From Luteibacter sp. 9135 (lineage in GTDB: Bacteria; Pseudomonadota; Gammaproteobacteria; Xanthomonadales; Rhodanobacteraceae), in contig NZ_JQNB01000001.1 in assembly GCF_000745005.1 (NCBI RefSeq), positions 434,001 to 498,000 on the forward strand: a stretch of DNA of 64,000 bases, read 5' to 3'. Positions 1 through 8,910 of this stretch are shown here, in pieces (the first letter of the stretch is position 1; every line of letters begins with the position of its first letter). The notes beneath the pieces are model-generated. The model had not been told where the DNA came from, did not search any database, and saw nothing but the letters and a program-made list of their open reading frames with translations. The translations under genes were made by a program, and so were the position numbers.

Positions 1-1
1 G

Positions 2-1852
2 TTCCTCGAGGTGTTCGAGAAGGCCGAGAAACGCAACGCCGAGCTGATCAAGGCCGCGGGCGAAGGCCATCCGGCGGCGGGCAGCAACCAGCGCCTGATC
101 GCCGATTACTACAAGGCATACATGGACCAGGCGGCGATTGAGAAAGCCGGTCTCGCCCCACTGAAACCGGCACTGGACGCGATCGACGCGATCGGTGACA
201 AGGCCGCCCTGTCCACGGCCCTGGGCGCCCAACTGCGCGCCGATGTCGACCCGATCAATGCGACCAACCTCGACACCGGCCACCTGCTGGGCCTGTTCGT
301 CGCCCAGGGCCTCGAGGATCCGACGCGCAACATGCCTTACCTGCTGCAGGGCGGCCTGGGCATGCCCAATCGCGATTACTACCTGAAAACCGACAAGGAC
401 ATGGTCGAGACGCGTGGCAAGTACGCCGCCTACGTCGAGGCCGTGCTGAAGCAGTCGGGCACGCCCGACGCCGCCGCCAAGGCCAAGGCCGTCATGGCCC
501 TGGAAACGAAGATCGCGCAGGCGCAGGAATCCATCGTGGACAGCGAGGACATCCACAAGGCGAACAATCCGTGGCCGCGCACCGCCTTCGCCAGCAAAGC
601 GCCCGGCATCGACTGGAACGCGTATTTCAAGGCGGCCGCGCTCGACGACCAGCCGACTTTCATCGTCTGGCAGCCCGGTACGGTGACGAAGTTCGCCGCG
701 CTGGTCGCCAGTGAGCCGCTGGGCACCTGGAAGGCATGGCTGCGTTTCCACACAATCAACGAGAACGCGTCCGGCCTGCTGCCCAAGGTGTACGACGACC
801 TCGCCTTCGGCTTCTACGGCAAGGTGCTCACGGGCACGCCGCAGCAGCGCGAGCGCTGGAAGCGTGGCATCGGCCGCGTCGACACCGACTTGGGCGATGC
901 CGTGGGCCAGATCTACGTGAAGCAGTACTTCCCGGCGTCGTCGCGCAGCGAAGTGCAGGACATGGTGAAGAACATCCTGAAGGCGTTCGATGCACGTGTC
1001 GACACGCTCGCCTGGATGTCACCCGCCACCCGGCAGAAGGCCAAGGCCAAGATCGCTACCATCAAGGTCGGCGTGGGCTACCCGGACACCTGGCGCGATT
1101 ACTCGACGCTGGAGATTCATCCGGACGACGCGCTGGGCAACCACCAGCGCGCCGAACTGGCCGAGTACCGGCATCAGGTCGCCAAGCTGGGCAAGCCGGT
1201 GGACCGCGACGAATGGTGGATGACGCCGCAGACGGTCAACGCGGTGAACCTGCCGCTGCAGAACGCGCTGAACTTCCCGGCTGCCATCCTGGAAGCGCCG
1301 TTCTTCGATCCGAAAGCGGACGCCGCATCCAACTACGGATCGATCGGCGCCGTGATCGGGCACGAGATCAGCCACAGCTTCGACAACACCGGCGCCGAGT
1401 TCGACGCGCAGGGCCGCCTGGCCAACTGGTGGACCGACGCCGACCAGAAGCACTTCAAGGATGCGGGCCAGCGCCTGGTCGAACAGTTCAACGCCTACGA
1501 ACCGCTGCCCGGCCTGCACATCAACGGCCAGCAGACCCTGGGCGAGAACATCGCCGATCTTTCCGGACTCACCATCGCCTATGCCGCCTACAAGGAAAGC
1601 CTCCACGGCAAGCCCGCCCCGGTGATCGACGGCCTGGACGGCGACCAGCGCTTCTTTCTTGCCTTCGCGCAATCGTGGCGTAGCAAGACCCGCGACGCGG
1701 CAATGCGCGCCCAGGTGATCGGCGATGGCCACGCACCCGGCGAGTTCCGCGCGCAGACGGTGCGCAACCTCGACCCCTGGTACGACGCGTTCAAGGCGAA
1801 GCCCGGGCAGAAGCTGTACCTCGATCCGAAGCAGCGCGTCAAAATCTGGTAA
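2..1852 (+). CDS. M13 family (neprilysin/PepO-like) zinc metallopeptidase, 5' end missing
   Basis: This is the C-terminal part of a secreted or periplasmic M13 endopeptidase, which cleaves oligopeptides. The frame is open to the window edge, so the true start and the expected signal peptide lie upstream. The zinc site HEISHSFD is about 451 residues after the GTG at position 11, and the third-ligand motif ENIADLSG follows about 60 residues later, the normal spacing for M13. The substrate-binding stretch NAVNLPLQNALNFPA lies just before the zinc site, and the C-terminus ends in VKIW as expected (family C-termini contain a conserved W). The visible 613 residues approach the usual 650-700. No partner gene is visible; it is followed by a REP pair. 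The function is family knowledge; the substrate is unknown. Confidence 0.93.
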   Translation, partial: FLEVFEKAEKRNAELIKAAGEGHPAAGSNQRLIADYYKAYMDQAAIEKAGLAPLKPALDAIDAIGDKAALSTALGAQLRADVDPINATNLDTGHLLGLFVAQGLEDPTRNMPYLLQGGLGMPNRDYYLKTDKDMVETRGKYAAYVEAVLKQSGTPDAAAKAKAVMALETKIAQAQESIVDSEDIHKANNPWPRTAFASKAPGIDWNAYFKAAALDDQPTFIVWQPGTVTKFAALVASEPLGTWKAWLRFHTINENASGLLPKVYDDLAFGFYGKVLTGTPQQRERWKRGIGRVDTDLGDAVGQIYVKQYFPASSRSEVQDMVKNILKAFDARVDTLAWMSPATRQKAKAKIATIKVGVGYPDTWRDYSTLEIHPDDALGNHQRAELAEYRHQVAKLGKPVDRDEWWMTPQTVNAVNLPLQNALNFPAAILEAPFFDPKADAASNYGSIGAVIGHEISHSFDNTGAEFDAQGRLANWWTDADQKHFKDAGQRLVEQFNAYEPLPGLHINGQQTLGENIADLSGLTIAYAAYKESLHGKPAPVIDGLDGDQRFFLAFAQSWRSKTRDAAMRAQVIGDGHAPGEFRAQTVRNLDPWYDAFKAKPGQKLYLDPKQRVKIW

Positions 1853-1941
1853 GCGACCGCCGCCGGCGTTCCACCGCGCCGGCGGCGGCACCACGACAAC
1901 GCCCTGCACAACGGCAACGTACTGAACAACGACAACGCCAT

Positions 1942-2048
1942 GTAGGAGCGCGCGTGCGCGCGCGACATGTTTTCGCGACACCCCGGAGCTGGCGCGCCAG
2001 CCCGATGGTCACGGCGAAAAGATGTCGCGCGCACGCGCGCGCTCCTAC
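1942..2048. repeat. Inverted pair of GTAG-type REP-like elements
   Basis: The first element (1942-1969) begins GTAGGAGCGCGCG, and an inverted copy (2021-2048) ends GCGCGCTCCTAC. They face each other across about 50 bases in the convergent gap between the M13 peptidase and the ABC permease. The inverted copy supplies the TAG stop codon of the permease. Related copies occur at five further intergenic sites in this window. Confidence 0.8.
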
Positions 2049-2779
2049 CTGATGCGGTCGGCTGTTGGGGCGGGACGGGTGAGGCGCCGCTCCAGGTATT
2101 GCAGGGCACCGTCCAGGGTCAGTGCCAGCGCACCGACCAGCAGGGCACCCTGAATCACGTAGGCGGTGTTGTTGCCGACCAGGCCCTCGACAATGGGCGA
2201 GCCCAGCGTCGTGGCGCCGACGGTCGACCCGATGGTCGCCGTTCCCACGCCGACGATGGCCGACAGACGTACGCCGGCCATGATCGGCCCCATGGCCAGC
2301 GGCAGTTCGATCTCCCGCAGGCGACGCCAGCGGCCGTAACCCATGCCGTCGGCGGCATGCAGCGCCGCCGCGGGTACATTGTCCAGGCCCGCGACGGTCT
2401 GTCCGAGCACCGGAAGCACGCCGTACAACGCCAGGGCCAGCAAGGTCGGCGCCGCGCCGAAACCGAGCAGTGGTACGGCGATGGCCAACACCGCCACCGG
2501 TGGAAACGTCTGCCCGATCACCGCCACCGCACGCACCGTGGGCAGCAGCGACCGGCCGACCGGACGCGTCACCAGCACACCGAGGGACAGCCCGGCGATC
2601 GTCGCGACCGCGGTGGCAACGAGCACCAGCCCCAAGTGGGACAGGGTCAGCATGGCGAACGACGTACGCACGTAGACCGGATGACTCAGCGCCGGCCATC
2701 CCGCATGGAACACCGGTGCCGCGTGCGGCAGCACCAGCACCAACGCCAGCAGGACCACGGCGGGCAGCAGCCCCCTCAT
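2045..2779 (-). CDS. yehW: Osmoprotectant ABC transporter, small permease (YehW-type)
   Basis: This is the inner-membrane permease of a quaternary-amine (glycine betaine/choline type) importer. It is 244 residues long, matching YehW (about 243), and strongly hydrophobic, starting MRGLLPAVVLLALVL, with a binding-protein-dependent transport domain over most of its length. Its ATG overlaps the TGA of the ATPase gene as ATGA, so translation is coupled. It is the last gene of a five-gene operon in the same order as Escherichia coli yehZYXW. Its stop codon TAG lies inside a REP element, so the last residues may have been set by REP insertion. Substrate specificity is inferred from the gene set only. 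Confidence 0.88.
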   Translation of the reverse strand: MRGLLPAVVLLALVLVLPHAAPVFHAGWPALSHPVYVRTSFAMLTLSHLGLVLVATAVATIAGLSLGVLVTRPVGRSLLPTVRAVAVIGQTFPPVAVLAIAVPLLGFGAAPTLLALALYGVLPVLGQTVAGLDNVPAAALHAADGMGYGRWRRLREIELPLAMGPIMAGVRLSAIVGVGTATIGSTVGATTLGSPIVEGLVGNNTAYVIQGALLVGALALTLDGALQYLERRLTRPAPTADRIR

Positions 2780-3705
2780 GCAGGCCGCGCCACGAGGTCG
2801 CCCAGGCGGACCACGCCCACCCGGCGGCCGCCCTCGTCCACCGGCAGGCAGTCGCGCCCCTGCGCAAGCATGGCCGCCAGCGCGTCCTGCAGCGACGTGT
2901 CGATATCCAGCGGGTCACCGTCCACGGACTCACTGCCGCGCAGCACCTCGCGCACCGAACGCACGGCCAGCTCACGCAGGCGCACCCGCACGCCGCCGAC
3001 GAACGTGCGCACGCGCTCGTCCGCCGGCTCGCGGATCAATTGCAACGGCGTGCCGACCTGGGCGAGCCTGCCCTCCAGCATCAGGCCGATCCGGTCGCCG
3101 AGGCCGAACGCCTCGTCCATGTCGTGCGTCACGAACAGCAACGTGGTGCCGCTGTCGCGCTGTATCGCCTTGAGACTGCGTTGCAGGGATTCGCGCGTGA
3201 GCGGATCGAGTGCGCCGAACGGCTCGTCCATCAACACGACGGGGGGGCGCGCGGCCAGGGCACGTGCCACGCCGACACGCTGCTGCTGCCCACCGGAAAG
3301 CGTATCGGGATAACGATCGATCATGCCGGGTTCGTCCAGGTGCAGCAGGTCGATCAGTTCGCCGACGCGCGCACGTATGTCGGCATCGCTCCAACCGAGC
3401 AGACGCGGCACGGTGGCGATGTTTTCGCCCACGGTGCGATGGGGAAACAGGCCGACCGACTGGATGGCGTATCCGATGCCCCGGCGCAGCGTCTCGGCAT
3501 CGACCGTCGTCACATCCTTGCCGTCCACGCGCACCGTGCCGTTGTCTACGTGTTCCAGCCGGTTGACCATGCGCAGCAGCGTGGACTTGCCCGAACCCGA
3601 TGGCCCGACCAGGACGAAGAACTCGCCCGCCTCGATATGCAGCGAGAGATCGTCGATGACGACCTGCGTACCGTACGACGTGCGAACGTGCTCGAACTCG
3701 ATCAT
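2776..3705 (-). CDS. yehX: Osmoprotectant ABC transporter, ATP-binding protein (YehX/OpuCA-type)
   Basis: This ATPase energises the quaternary-amine importer. It is 309 residues: MIEFEHVRTSYG at the start, Walker A GPSGSGKST near residue 35, signature LSGGQQQRVGVARAL, Walker B VVLMDEPFGALD, and H-loop FVTHDMDEA. The last 75 residues resemble the regulatory CBS-like tail of OpuA/ProV-family ATPases (for example LPVDEGGRRVGVVRLGDLV). The frame is open much further upstream, but I chose the ATG at 3705 because it overlaps the upstream permease stop (ATGA) and starts the conserved domain exactly. The downstream gene overlaps it by 4 bases. Confidence 0.92.
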   Translation of the reverse strand: MIEFEHVRTSYGTQVVIDDLSLHIEAGEFFVLVGPSGSGKSTLLRMVNRLEHVDNGTVRVDGKDVTTVDAETLRRGIGYAIQSVGLFPHRTVGENIATVPRLLGWSDADIRARVGELIDLLHLDEPGMIDRYPDTLSGGQQQRVGVARALAARPPVVLMDEPFGALDPLTRESLQRSLKAIQRDSGTTLLFVTHDMDEAFGLGDRIGLMLEGRLAQVGTPLQLIREPADERVRTFVGGVRVRLRELAVRSVREVLRGSESVDGDPLDIDTSLQDALAAMLAQGRDCLPVDEGGRRVGVVRLGDLVARPA

Positions 3706-4832
3706 GCGGGGCGCTCCGTCAGCACGAGCAACGATTGGAAGAAAAGATCGACCGCCAGCGCCAATGCGATGATGGTAAGCGTACCCAGCAGCACCATGTC
3801 CGTCGCACCCTGGCCGATGCCGAGGAAAACGAACCGACCCAGCCCACCCGCGCCGATCAGGGCGGCAACCGCCGCCAGCCCCACGGTCTGCACCGCCACG
3901 ATGCGCAAGCCGGCCAGCAGCACGGGCCAGCCCAGCGGCAATTGCACGCGCAGCAGCACCTGACGCCGGGTCATGCCCAGGCCGCGCGCCGCCTCGCGCG
4001 TGTCCGCCGCCGTGGCATCCAGCCCGGCCACGGTGTAGCGGACCACCGGCAACAGCGCATACAGCACCAGCGCGAACACCGCCGGTGCGGCCCCCGTGCC
4101 ACCGAAACCCAGCGCACCCAGCGCGGGCCACCTGCCGGCCAGCCACGCGAACGGCCCGATCAACAAGGCGAACAAGGCCAGTGAGGGCACCGTCTGCAGG
4201 AACGCCAGCACGCCGACCAGCGCCCCGTCGGTACGCCGCGTTCGCCATGCCCACCAGCCCAGCGGCGCACCGATCGGCAGCGCTATCGCCAGCGTGGCGG
4301 CCGCGAGCAGCACATGCGTCAGCAGGGCCTCGGCGAACGGCGCGCGTTGCGCCGCGTATTCGCGCAGCAACGCCAGGCTATCGAACGTCCCGGTCATCGC
4401 CATCCCGGCCATTGCCATCGGCACGCCGACCCACGCAAGCACTCGCACCGGCCGGGACATCGCGGCCAGCCGGTGCAGCAACAGCAAAGCCGCCGCGAGC
4501 CACATCACCCAGAACCCGGTACCCAGTTGGATACGCGTGCCAGTCGCGGCGCCCTCCAGCAGGGCCCGCGCGTCCATGCCGGCAAGCAGCGGCAAGCCGA
4601 CCACGCCGGCCCACGCCAATACCGCAGTGATGAACGTGCGCCCCGGCACACGCACCGTGCCCACCGCGCCCGCCAGCAGCCATACCGCCGCGAGCGCCCA
4701 CACGTGCGGACTGACCGCGGGACCGCTGAGGAGGCGGTTCGGCGCCACATGCAGGAAGTCGGCGAACACCGCGGCAAGCGCTCCCGCTCCCGCTAGCACG
4801 ATCACCGGCAACGCCGCACCCCGCACCGTCAC
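3702..4832 (-). CDS. yehY: Osmoprotectant ABC transporter, large permease (YehY-type)
   Basis: This is the second permease of the importer. At 376 residues it matches YehY (about 385) rather than the 210-240 residue OpuC permeases. The N-terminal half carries extra membrane segments (the first starts at VIVLAGAGALAAVF). The C-terminal half carries the transport domain with the EAA-like cytoplasmic loop DTREAARGLGMTRRQVLLRV. The start is GTG, overlapping the binding-protein stop as GTGA; the frame is open upstream, but that part lies inside the binding-protein gene. It forms the membrane channel with the YehW-type permease and sits between the binding protein and the ATPase. Confidence 0.86.
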   Translation of the reverse strand: MTVRGAALPVIVLAGAGALAAVFADFLHVAPNRLLSGPAVSPHVWALAAVWLLAGAVGTVRVPGRTFITAVLAWAGVVGLPLLAGMDARALLEGAATGTRIQLGTGFWVMWLAAALLLLHRLAAMSRPVRVLAWVGVPMAMAGMAMTGTFDSLALLREYAAQRAPFAEALLTHVLLAAATLAIALPIGAPLGWWAWRTRRTDGALVGVLAFLQTVPSLALFALLIGPFAWLAGRWPALGALGFGGTGAAPAVFALVLYALLPVVRYTVAGLDATAADTREAARGLGMTRRQVLLRVQLPLGWPVLLAGLRIVAVQTVGLAAVAALIGAGGLGRFVFLGIGQGATDMVLLGTLTIIALALAVDLFFQSLLVLTERPA

Positions 4833-5767
4833 AACAGGCCCTGCGTGCGCAGGTAATCCGCCGCCACGGCCGATGCCTGCTCGCCATCGATCTGCGTGCG
4901 CGCGTTGAGCCGGCGCAACACCTCCACGGTCAGCGGCCTGAATGCGGCTTCCAGGGACGTTCGCATGGTGGGATAGCGCCGTAGCGTGGCATCGCGCACC
5001 ACAGCGGCTGGTTGATAGACCATTTCCACATGCTTGGGATCGTCGAGCACGACCAGTCCCGTGACGGCCAGTGCGCCGTCGGTGGAATAGACCATGCTGG
5101 CATTGACGCCTGAGGTTCCTTCGGCCGCGGCCTTGATCGTGGCGGACGTGTCGCCGCCGGCCAGTACCAGCAACTGGTCGCCACGCAGCGTGAACCCGTA
5201 GGCCGACTGGAACGCCGGGAGTGCCGCGTCGCTTTCCACGAACTCGGCCGATCCGGCAAGGTAGACATCGCCACCCGCACGCACCCAGCGCGAGAAGTCG
5301 TCGAGCGTGCGCAGCCGCTGGGTGCGGGCGAGGTCGGCGCGCACGCCGATCGCCCAATGATTGTCGGCCGGCGCGGGGCGCAGCCAGACCAGCTGATTCG
5401 CCGCCGCATCCATCGATGCGGCGAGGGCCCACGCCTGCGCCGCGTCACGAAAGGCCGGGTCGCTTTCCCGATGGAAGAAGAAAGCGGCGTTGCCGGTGTA
5501 TTCCGGATAGACGTCAAGATCGCCGTTGAGCAGCGCCCGGCGCACGACCGACGTGGGGCCCAGCTGCGTGCGATCGACCACCGGAATCCCCGCATGGCGG
5601 AGTACCTGAAGCACGATCTGGCCAAGCACCGCGCCTTCGTTGTCCGCCTTGGAGCCCACTCGCACGGGCGGCTGCGCCTGGGCTTGCGCCTGCATCGCGA
5701 AAACAGCCGCGAAGGCCATCCCGCCCCACAGCAACGGCGACAGCCACAGGCGGCGGCAAAGACGCAC
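4829..5767 (-). CDS. osmF: Osmoprotectant ABC transporter, periplasmic binding protein (YehZ/OsmF-type)
   Basis: This is the periplasmic quaternary-amine-binding protein (OpuAC family). It has 312 residues, with an N-terminal signal peptide ending near AQAQAQ, followed by VRVGSKADNEGAVLGQIV, typical of the family start. It contains the LDVYPEYTGNAAFF segment, which in OpuC/YehZ proteins lies at the ligand pocket. The start is GTG, only two bases after the stop of the GH31 gene, so the transporter is probably co-transcribed with that glycosidase. Its TGA overlaps the next start. The exact ligand cannot be told from sequence alone; YehZYXW of E. coli and OsmU of Salmonella bind betaine-type solutes. 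Confidence 0.9.
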   Translation of the reverse strand: MRLCRRLWLSPLLWGGMAFAAVFAMQAQAQAQPPVRVGSKADNEGAVLGQIVLQVLRHAGIPVVDRTQLGPTSVVRRALLNGDLDVYPEYTGNAAFFFHRESDPAFRDAAQAWALAASMDAAANQLVWLRPAPADNHWAIGVRADLARTQRLRTLDDFSRWVRAGGDVYLAGSAEFVESDAALPAFQSAYGFTLRGDQLLVLAGGDTSATIKAAAEGTSGVNASMVYSTDGALAVTGLVVLDDPKHVEMVYQPAAVVRDATLRRYPTMRTSLEAAFRPLTVEVLRRLNARTQIDGEQASAVAADYLRTQGLL

Positions 5768-5769
5768 GC

Positions 5770-8373
5770 TCAGCGCCCCAGCACGTCGACGAAGCCGCGC
5801 TTGAGTGCATCGTCGATCGGCGTCGCCGCCACGCTCGCCGGCAGCGCCACGTAGCGGGACTCGAACGCGGCCACCGCGGCCATGAAGCGATCGCCACGCC
5901 CGGCGTCATCACCCTGCTCCACCGCATAGGCGAGTACGCGAGACGCCTGGCTGGCAAGGTCCACCTCGTCGGGCAGCGCGGAGATGTCGCCCCATACCTG
6001 CTTGAGGTAGAGCACCGCATCGGCCGCACGCCGCATGCGTCGCAGCAGGCCCGACGTCGGCACATGCGCAGGACGGACATGCGCGATGACCTCGTGCGCC
6101 TCGTCCATGCTCACCGGGCCGAGATCGATCCGGATGCACAACCATGCCGTGTCGAACAACCACGTGCCCTGCTTCGGCTGCGCGCTGTACGGCAGCACGC
6201 GCCCGTCCACTTCCACGCTGTCCGGCATGCCCGCATCGAGGAACTGCACGATGTACGAGCGAACCGGATGCTTGCCTGGGAAGTCGCCTTCGCTGCGGGC
6301 GATGTGCAACCGGTGCGACGTGGCATCCTTGCGGCTTTGCACGCGGATACGCGAGCACTCGCCACGCCGGTAGCCTTGGCTCTCGCCATCGTCGTCGTAA
6401 AGTTCGGCGTGACCCTCGGCGCCCGGAAACACCTGCAGGATCAGCTCGTCCGGCACATTGGCCAGGTCGCGCATGCCTTCCGGGTAAAGCGGAACGACGC
6501 TGCCTTGACGCACGAACACCGGCGTTTCCTCCAGGGTGTAGCACTGCGCCAGTACGCGGCCACCCTCGAACACGTCGGCACCATCGCGGCTGTACCAACG
6601 ACCGGGCGGCAGCCAGACCGGAAACGGCGCGGTGCCGTCGGCGCCCACGGGCACCGTCACCGGCGCCACCAGCAGGTCGTTGCCGAACATGTACTGCGAG
6701 GGGTGGGTGTACGCTTCGTCGTGCTCGGGCCAGTGGTAATACATGGGCCGCACGATGGACAGGCCGGTCTCGTAGGCCTGCCGCGCGGCGGCATAGATAT
6801 ACGGCGCCAGCTGGTAGCGCAGGCGGATGGCCGCGAAGATGGCATCGCCATAGGGCGGCCCGAAATGCCAGGGCTCCTTGTGCAGGCTGGCCTCCTTGGC
6901 CGAATGCGTGCGCAGCACCGGACTGAACACGCCCAGCTGCATCCAGCGCGCGTAGAGCTCCGGCTCCAGGTGCCGCTCCGGGCGCGGGATGTGCTTGTGG
7001 AAGGTGTGCCCGCCGATGTCGTGGCTCCAGTACCCATACAGCACGTTGGACGCCATGGCGGTGAAGTGCGGCTGGTAGGCCAGTGAGGTCCAGGAGATCA
7101 CGCTGTCGCCGGAGAACCCGATCGGATAACGATGATTACCGAGGCCGCCCCAGCGATGGTAGATCAGACCGCGCCGGTCGCCCTCGCGCTGCATCTGGGT
7201 AAAGAACACGTGGTTGAGCCACCAGGTGTTGGACAGTCCCGGATGGGCTTTCGACTCGGGCCACTGCTGCCAGTCGAGCCACCAGAAGTCGACACCCTCG
7301 CGCTCCAGCGGATGGAGCACCGTGTCGAACAGGGCGCGCATGTACGAACGCGACGTGCCCTCGAAGGGGATGGGCGCCTGCGTGGAGGTATCCCACGACA
7401 GCGCATCGGCCATCGCCTGGTACTTTTCCTCGTGCGGCATTACCCCCGAGGCCGGGTGCAGGTTGAGCGTCACGCGCAGCTTCTGGCCATGCGCCCACTG
7501 CATGAACGCGACCGGATCCGGAAACAGGCTGCGGTTGAAGGTGTAGCCGGTCCAGCCGGACTGTTCGCCGAAGACATCCTTTTCCTCGTGTCCCGGGCGC
7601 AACGACAGGCCGGGCGTGGTGTGCCAGTCCATATCCAGCACCAGCACATCCAGAGGAATGCGTTCCTTGACGAAGCGCGCACCCAGCGTACGCAGCTCCT
7701 GGTCCGAGTAATTCCAGTAACGCGACCACCAGTAGCCGAACACGAACCGTGGGGGCATCGGCTGCGGCCCGGCGATCGCCGCGAAATCGGCCAGGGCCGC
7801 CGGGTAGTCGTGCCTGTAACCGAAGAAATACAGATCCTGGCGCTCGCCGGACGGACGCGCCGTGACCCAGTCGTCGTCGTCCAGGCCGAAGCTTTCGGTA
7901 TCGTCGACCACATGCCAACCATCGCGGGCGATCAGACCCTGTTCCATCGGCAGCGTGCTGCCGTCCTGCCAGGTGTCGCCGTCATAACGGTCCAGCGTGC
8001 GGTACGTGCCACCCAGGTTGTCGGTCTGCACGTCGCCCGGATGCCAGACGATGTCCGCGCCGCCGTGCCCACGCAGACGCACCGAGAGATTGCCGGCCTG
8101 GAAACGCCCGCCGTTCTTGTCGTAGCGCAGGCTCAGGCGATCGGTGTCGATCTGCAGGGACGTGTCGTCCTCGGTCACCCGAAACGCCGGCACATCGAGG
8201 TCACGGTGCACGACCACCTGCGTACGGCCATCGCGGAACCGACCCTCCTCGCTCCATTCCAGCCGCAGCAACCGCGGCGTAAGCACGGTGAAACGGACAG
8301 GGCCCCGGGTCACGACCGCTGCAGGCCTGGCCGCCGCGTCGGACGAGGATGGCTTGTCTTTTTTCGCTTCCAT
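5770..8373 (-). CDS. Glycoside hydrolase family 31 (alpha-glucosidase/alpha-xylosidase type)
   Basis: This is a retaining alpha-glycosidase of GH31, 867 residues. An N-terminal beta-sandwich is followed by the TIM barrel containing DVLVLDMDWH, the nucleophile strand GVDFWWLDWQQ and the region NVLYGYWSHDIGGH that includes the usual acid/base aspartate. A C-terminal beta region with LPPGRWYSRDGADVF resembles the DUF5110 domain. There is no signal peptide at the chosen ATG, so it is probably cytoplasmic; the start MEAKKDKPSSSD fits better than an upstream in-frame start that would run into the divergent gene. It is the first gene of the operon with the osmoprotectant transporter, separated from the binding protein by two bases. 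The nucleophile context (WLDW rather than TDFGE) places it in a less-studied subgroup, so the substrate is uncertain. Confidence 0.88.
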   Translation of the reverse strand: MEAKKDKPSSSDAAARPAAVVTRGPVRFTVLTPRLLRLEWSEEGRFRDGRTQVVVHRDLDVPAFRVTEDDTSLQIDTDRLSLRYDKNGGRFQAGNLSVRLRGHGGADIVWHPGDVQTDNLGGTYRTLDRYDGDTWQDGSTLPMEQGLIARDGWHVVDDTESFGLDDDDWVTARPSGERQDLYFFGYRHDYPAALADFAAIAGPQPMPPRFVFGYWWSRYWNYSDQELRTLGARFVKERIPLDVLVLDMDWHTTPGLSLRPGHEEKDVFGEQSGWTGYTFNRSLFPDPVAFMQWAHGQKLRVTLNLHPASGVMPHEEKYQAMADALSWDTSTQAPIPFEGTSRSYMRALFDTVLHPLEREGVDFWWLDWQQWPESKAHPGLSNTWWLNHVFFTQMQREGDRRGLIYHRWGGLGNHRYPIGFSGDSVISWTSLAYQPHFTAMASNVLYGYWSHDIGGHTFHKHIPRPERHLEPELYARWMQLGVFSPVLRTHSAKEASLHKEPWHFGPPYGDAIFAAIRLRYQLAPYIYAAARQAYETGLSIVRPMYYHWPEHDEAYTHPSQYMFGNDLLVAPVTVPVGADGTAPFPVWLPPGRWYSRDGADVFEGGRVLAQCYTLEETPVFVRQGSVVPLYPEGMRDLANVPDELILQVFPGAEGHAELYDDDGESQGYRRGECSRIRVQSRKDATSHRLHIARSEGDFPGKHPVRSYIVQFLDAGMPDSVEVDGRVLPYSAQPKQGTWLFDTAWLCIRIDLGPVSMDEAHEVIAHVRPAHVPTSGLLRRMRRAADAVLYLKQVWGDISALPDEVDLASQASRVLAYAVEQGDDAGRGDRFMAAVAAFESRYVALPASVAATPIDDALKRGFVDVLGR

Positions 8374-8460
8374 GGGCGGATGGACCCTTCGTCGAACCGG
8401 AAGTCCACGATTATGGCGCGTCGCCGCATGGACCCGGTGAATGAACGGAGTCGACGAGGT

Positions 8461-8487
8461 CTTGTCGCTTCGTGCACTTACGACAAG
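8461..8487. promoter_or_regulatory. Inverted repeat between the GH31 operon and csbD-like gene
   Basis: CTTGTCG and CGACAAG are perfect 7-bp arms separated by 13 bases, midway between two divergent genes. It is a candidate operator, but nothing else supports it. Confidence 0.3.
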
Positions 8488-8527
8488 GCACTGTCGGCCC
8501 TCGTCCAACCCACCTGGAGCAAAAACC

Positions 8528-8782
8528 ATGAACGAAGACCAGATCCGCGGCGCCGCCAACACCGTCGGCGGCCGTGTGCAGCGTGCCGCCGGCGCCCTCG
8601 TGGGCGACCATGGCATGGAAGGCGAAGGCGCCATCCGTGAGACAGCTGGCCGCGTCCAGGCCAAGGCCGGCGAAGCCGTCGACACCGTCCGTGACGCGGT
8701 TGCCCACCGCCCGCTCGGCGCGATCCTGAGCGGCTTCGGCGTCGGCATCCTCGTCGGCATGCTGCTCGCGCGCCGCGACTGA
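8528..8782 (+). CDS. CsbD-like stress protein with C-terminal membrane anchor
   Basis: This is a small 84-residue protein. Residues 1-45 match the CsbD pattern (MNEDQIRGAANTVGGRVQRAAG, with GEGAIRETAGRVQAKAG repeated). The C-terminus is a glycine-rich hydrophobic segment ILSGFGVGILVGMLLARRD, like the YqjD/DUF883 membrane anchor. A GGAG site lies 9 bases before the ATG, which argues against longer upstream starts. CsbD-like proteins are induced by general stress; their molecular role is not established. It is transcribed away from the GH31-osmoprotectant operon, which fits a stress-related neighbourhood. Confidence 0.8.
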   Translation: MNEDQIRGAANTVGGRVQRAAGALVGDHGMEGEGAIRETAGRVQAKAGEAVDTVRDAVAHRPLGAILSGFGVGILVGMLLARRD

Positions 8783-8807
8783 TCTTTCGTAGGTTTGTGC
8801 GATGAGG

Positions 8808-8860
8808 CCGCGCGGGCGGTGGGATTTGGTCCCTATAGCCCGCGCGGCTTTTTTGTTTTT
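8808..8860 (+). terminator. Intrinsic terminator after the csbD-like gene
   Basis: There is an 11-bp perfect stem, GCCGCGCGGGC / GCCCGCGCGGC, followed by TTTTTTGTTTTT. It lies 25 bases after the stop codon. Confidence 0.9.
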
Positions 8861-8910
8861 GTGGGCGGGTTGAAGGCTTGCCTTCGGCGTCGTGTTGGGC
8901 CTTGGGTCGT

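Noticed and set aside
8441..8527. Longer start for the csbD-like gene
   Set aside because: The extension has no family similarity and a good GGAG site precedes the internal ATG at 8528.
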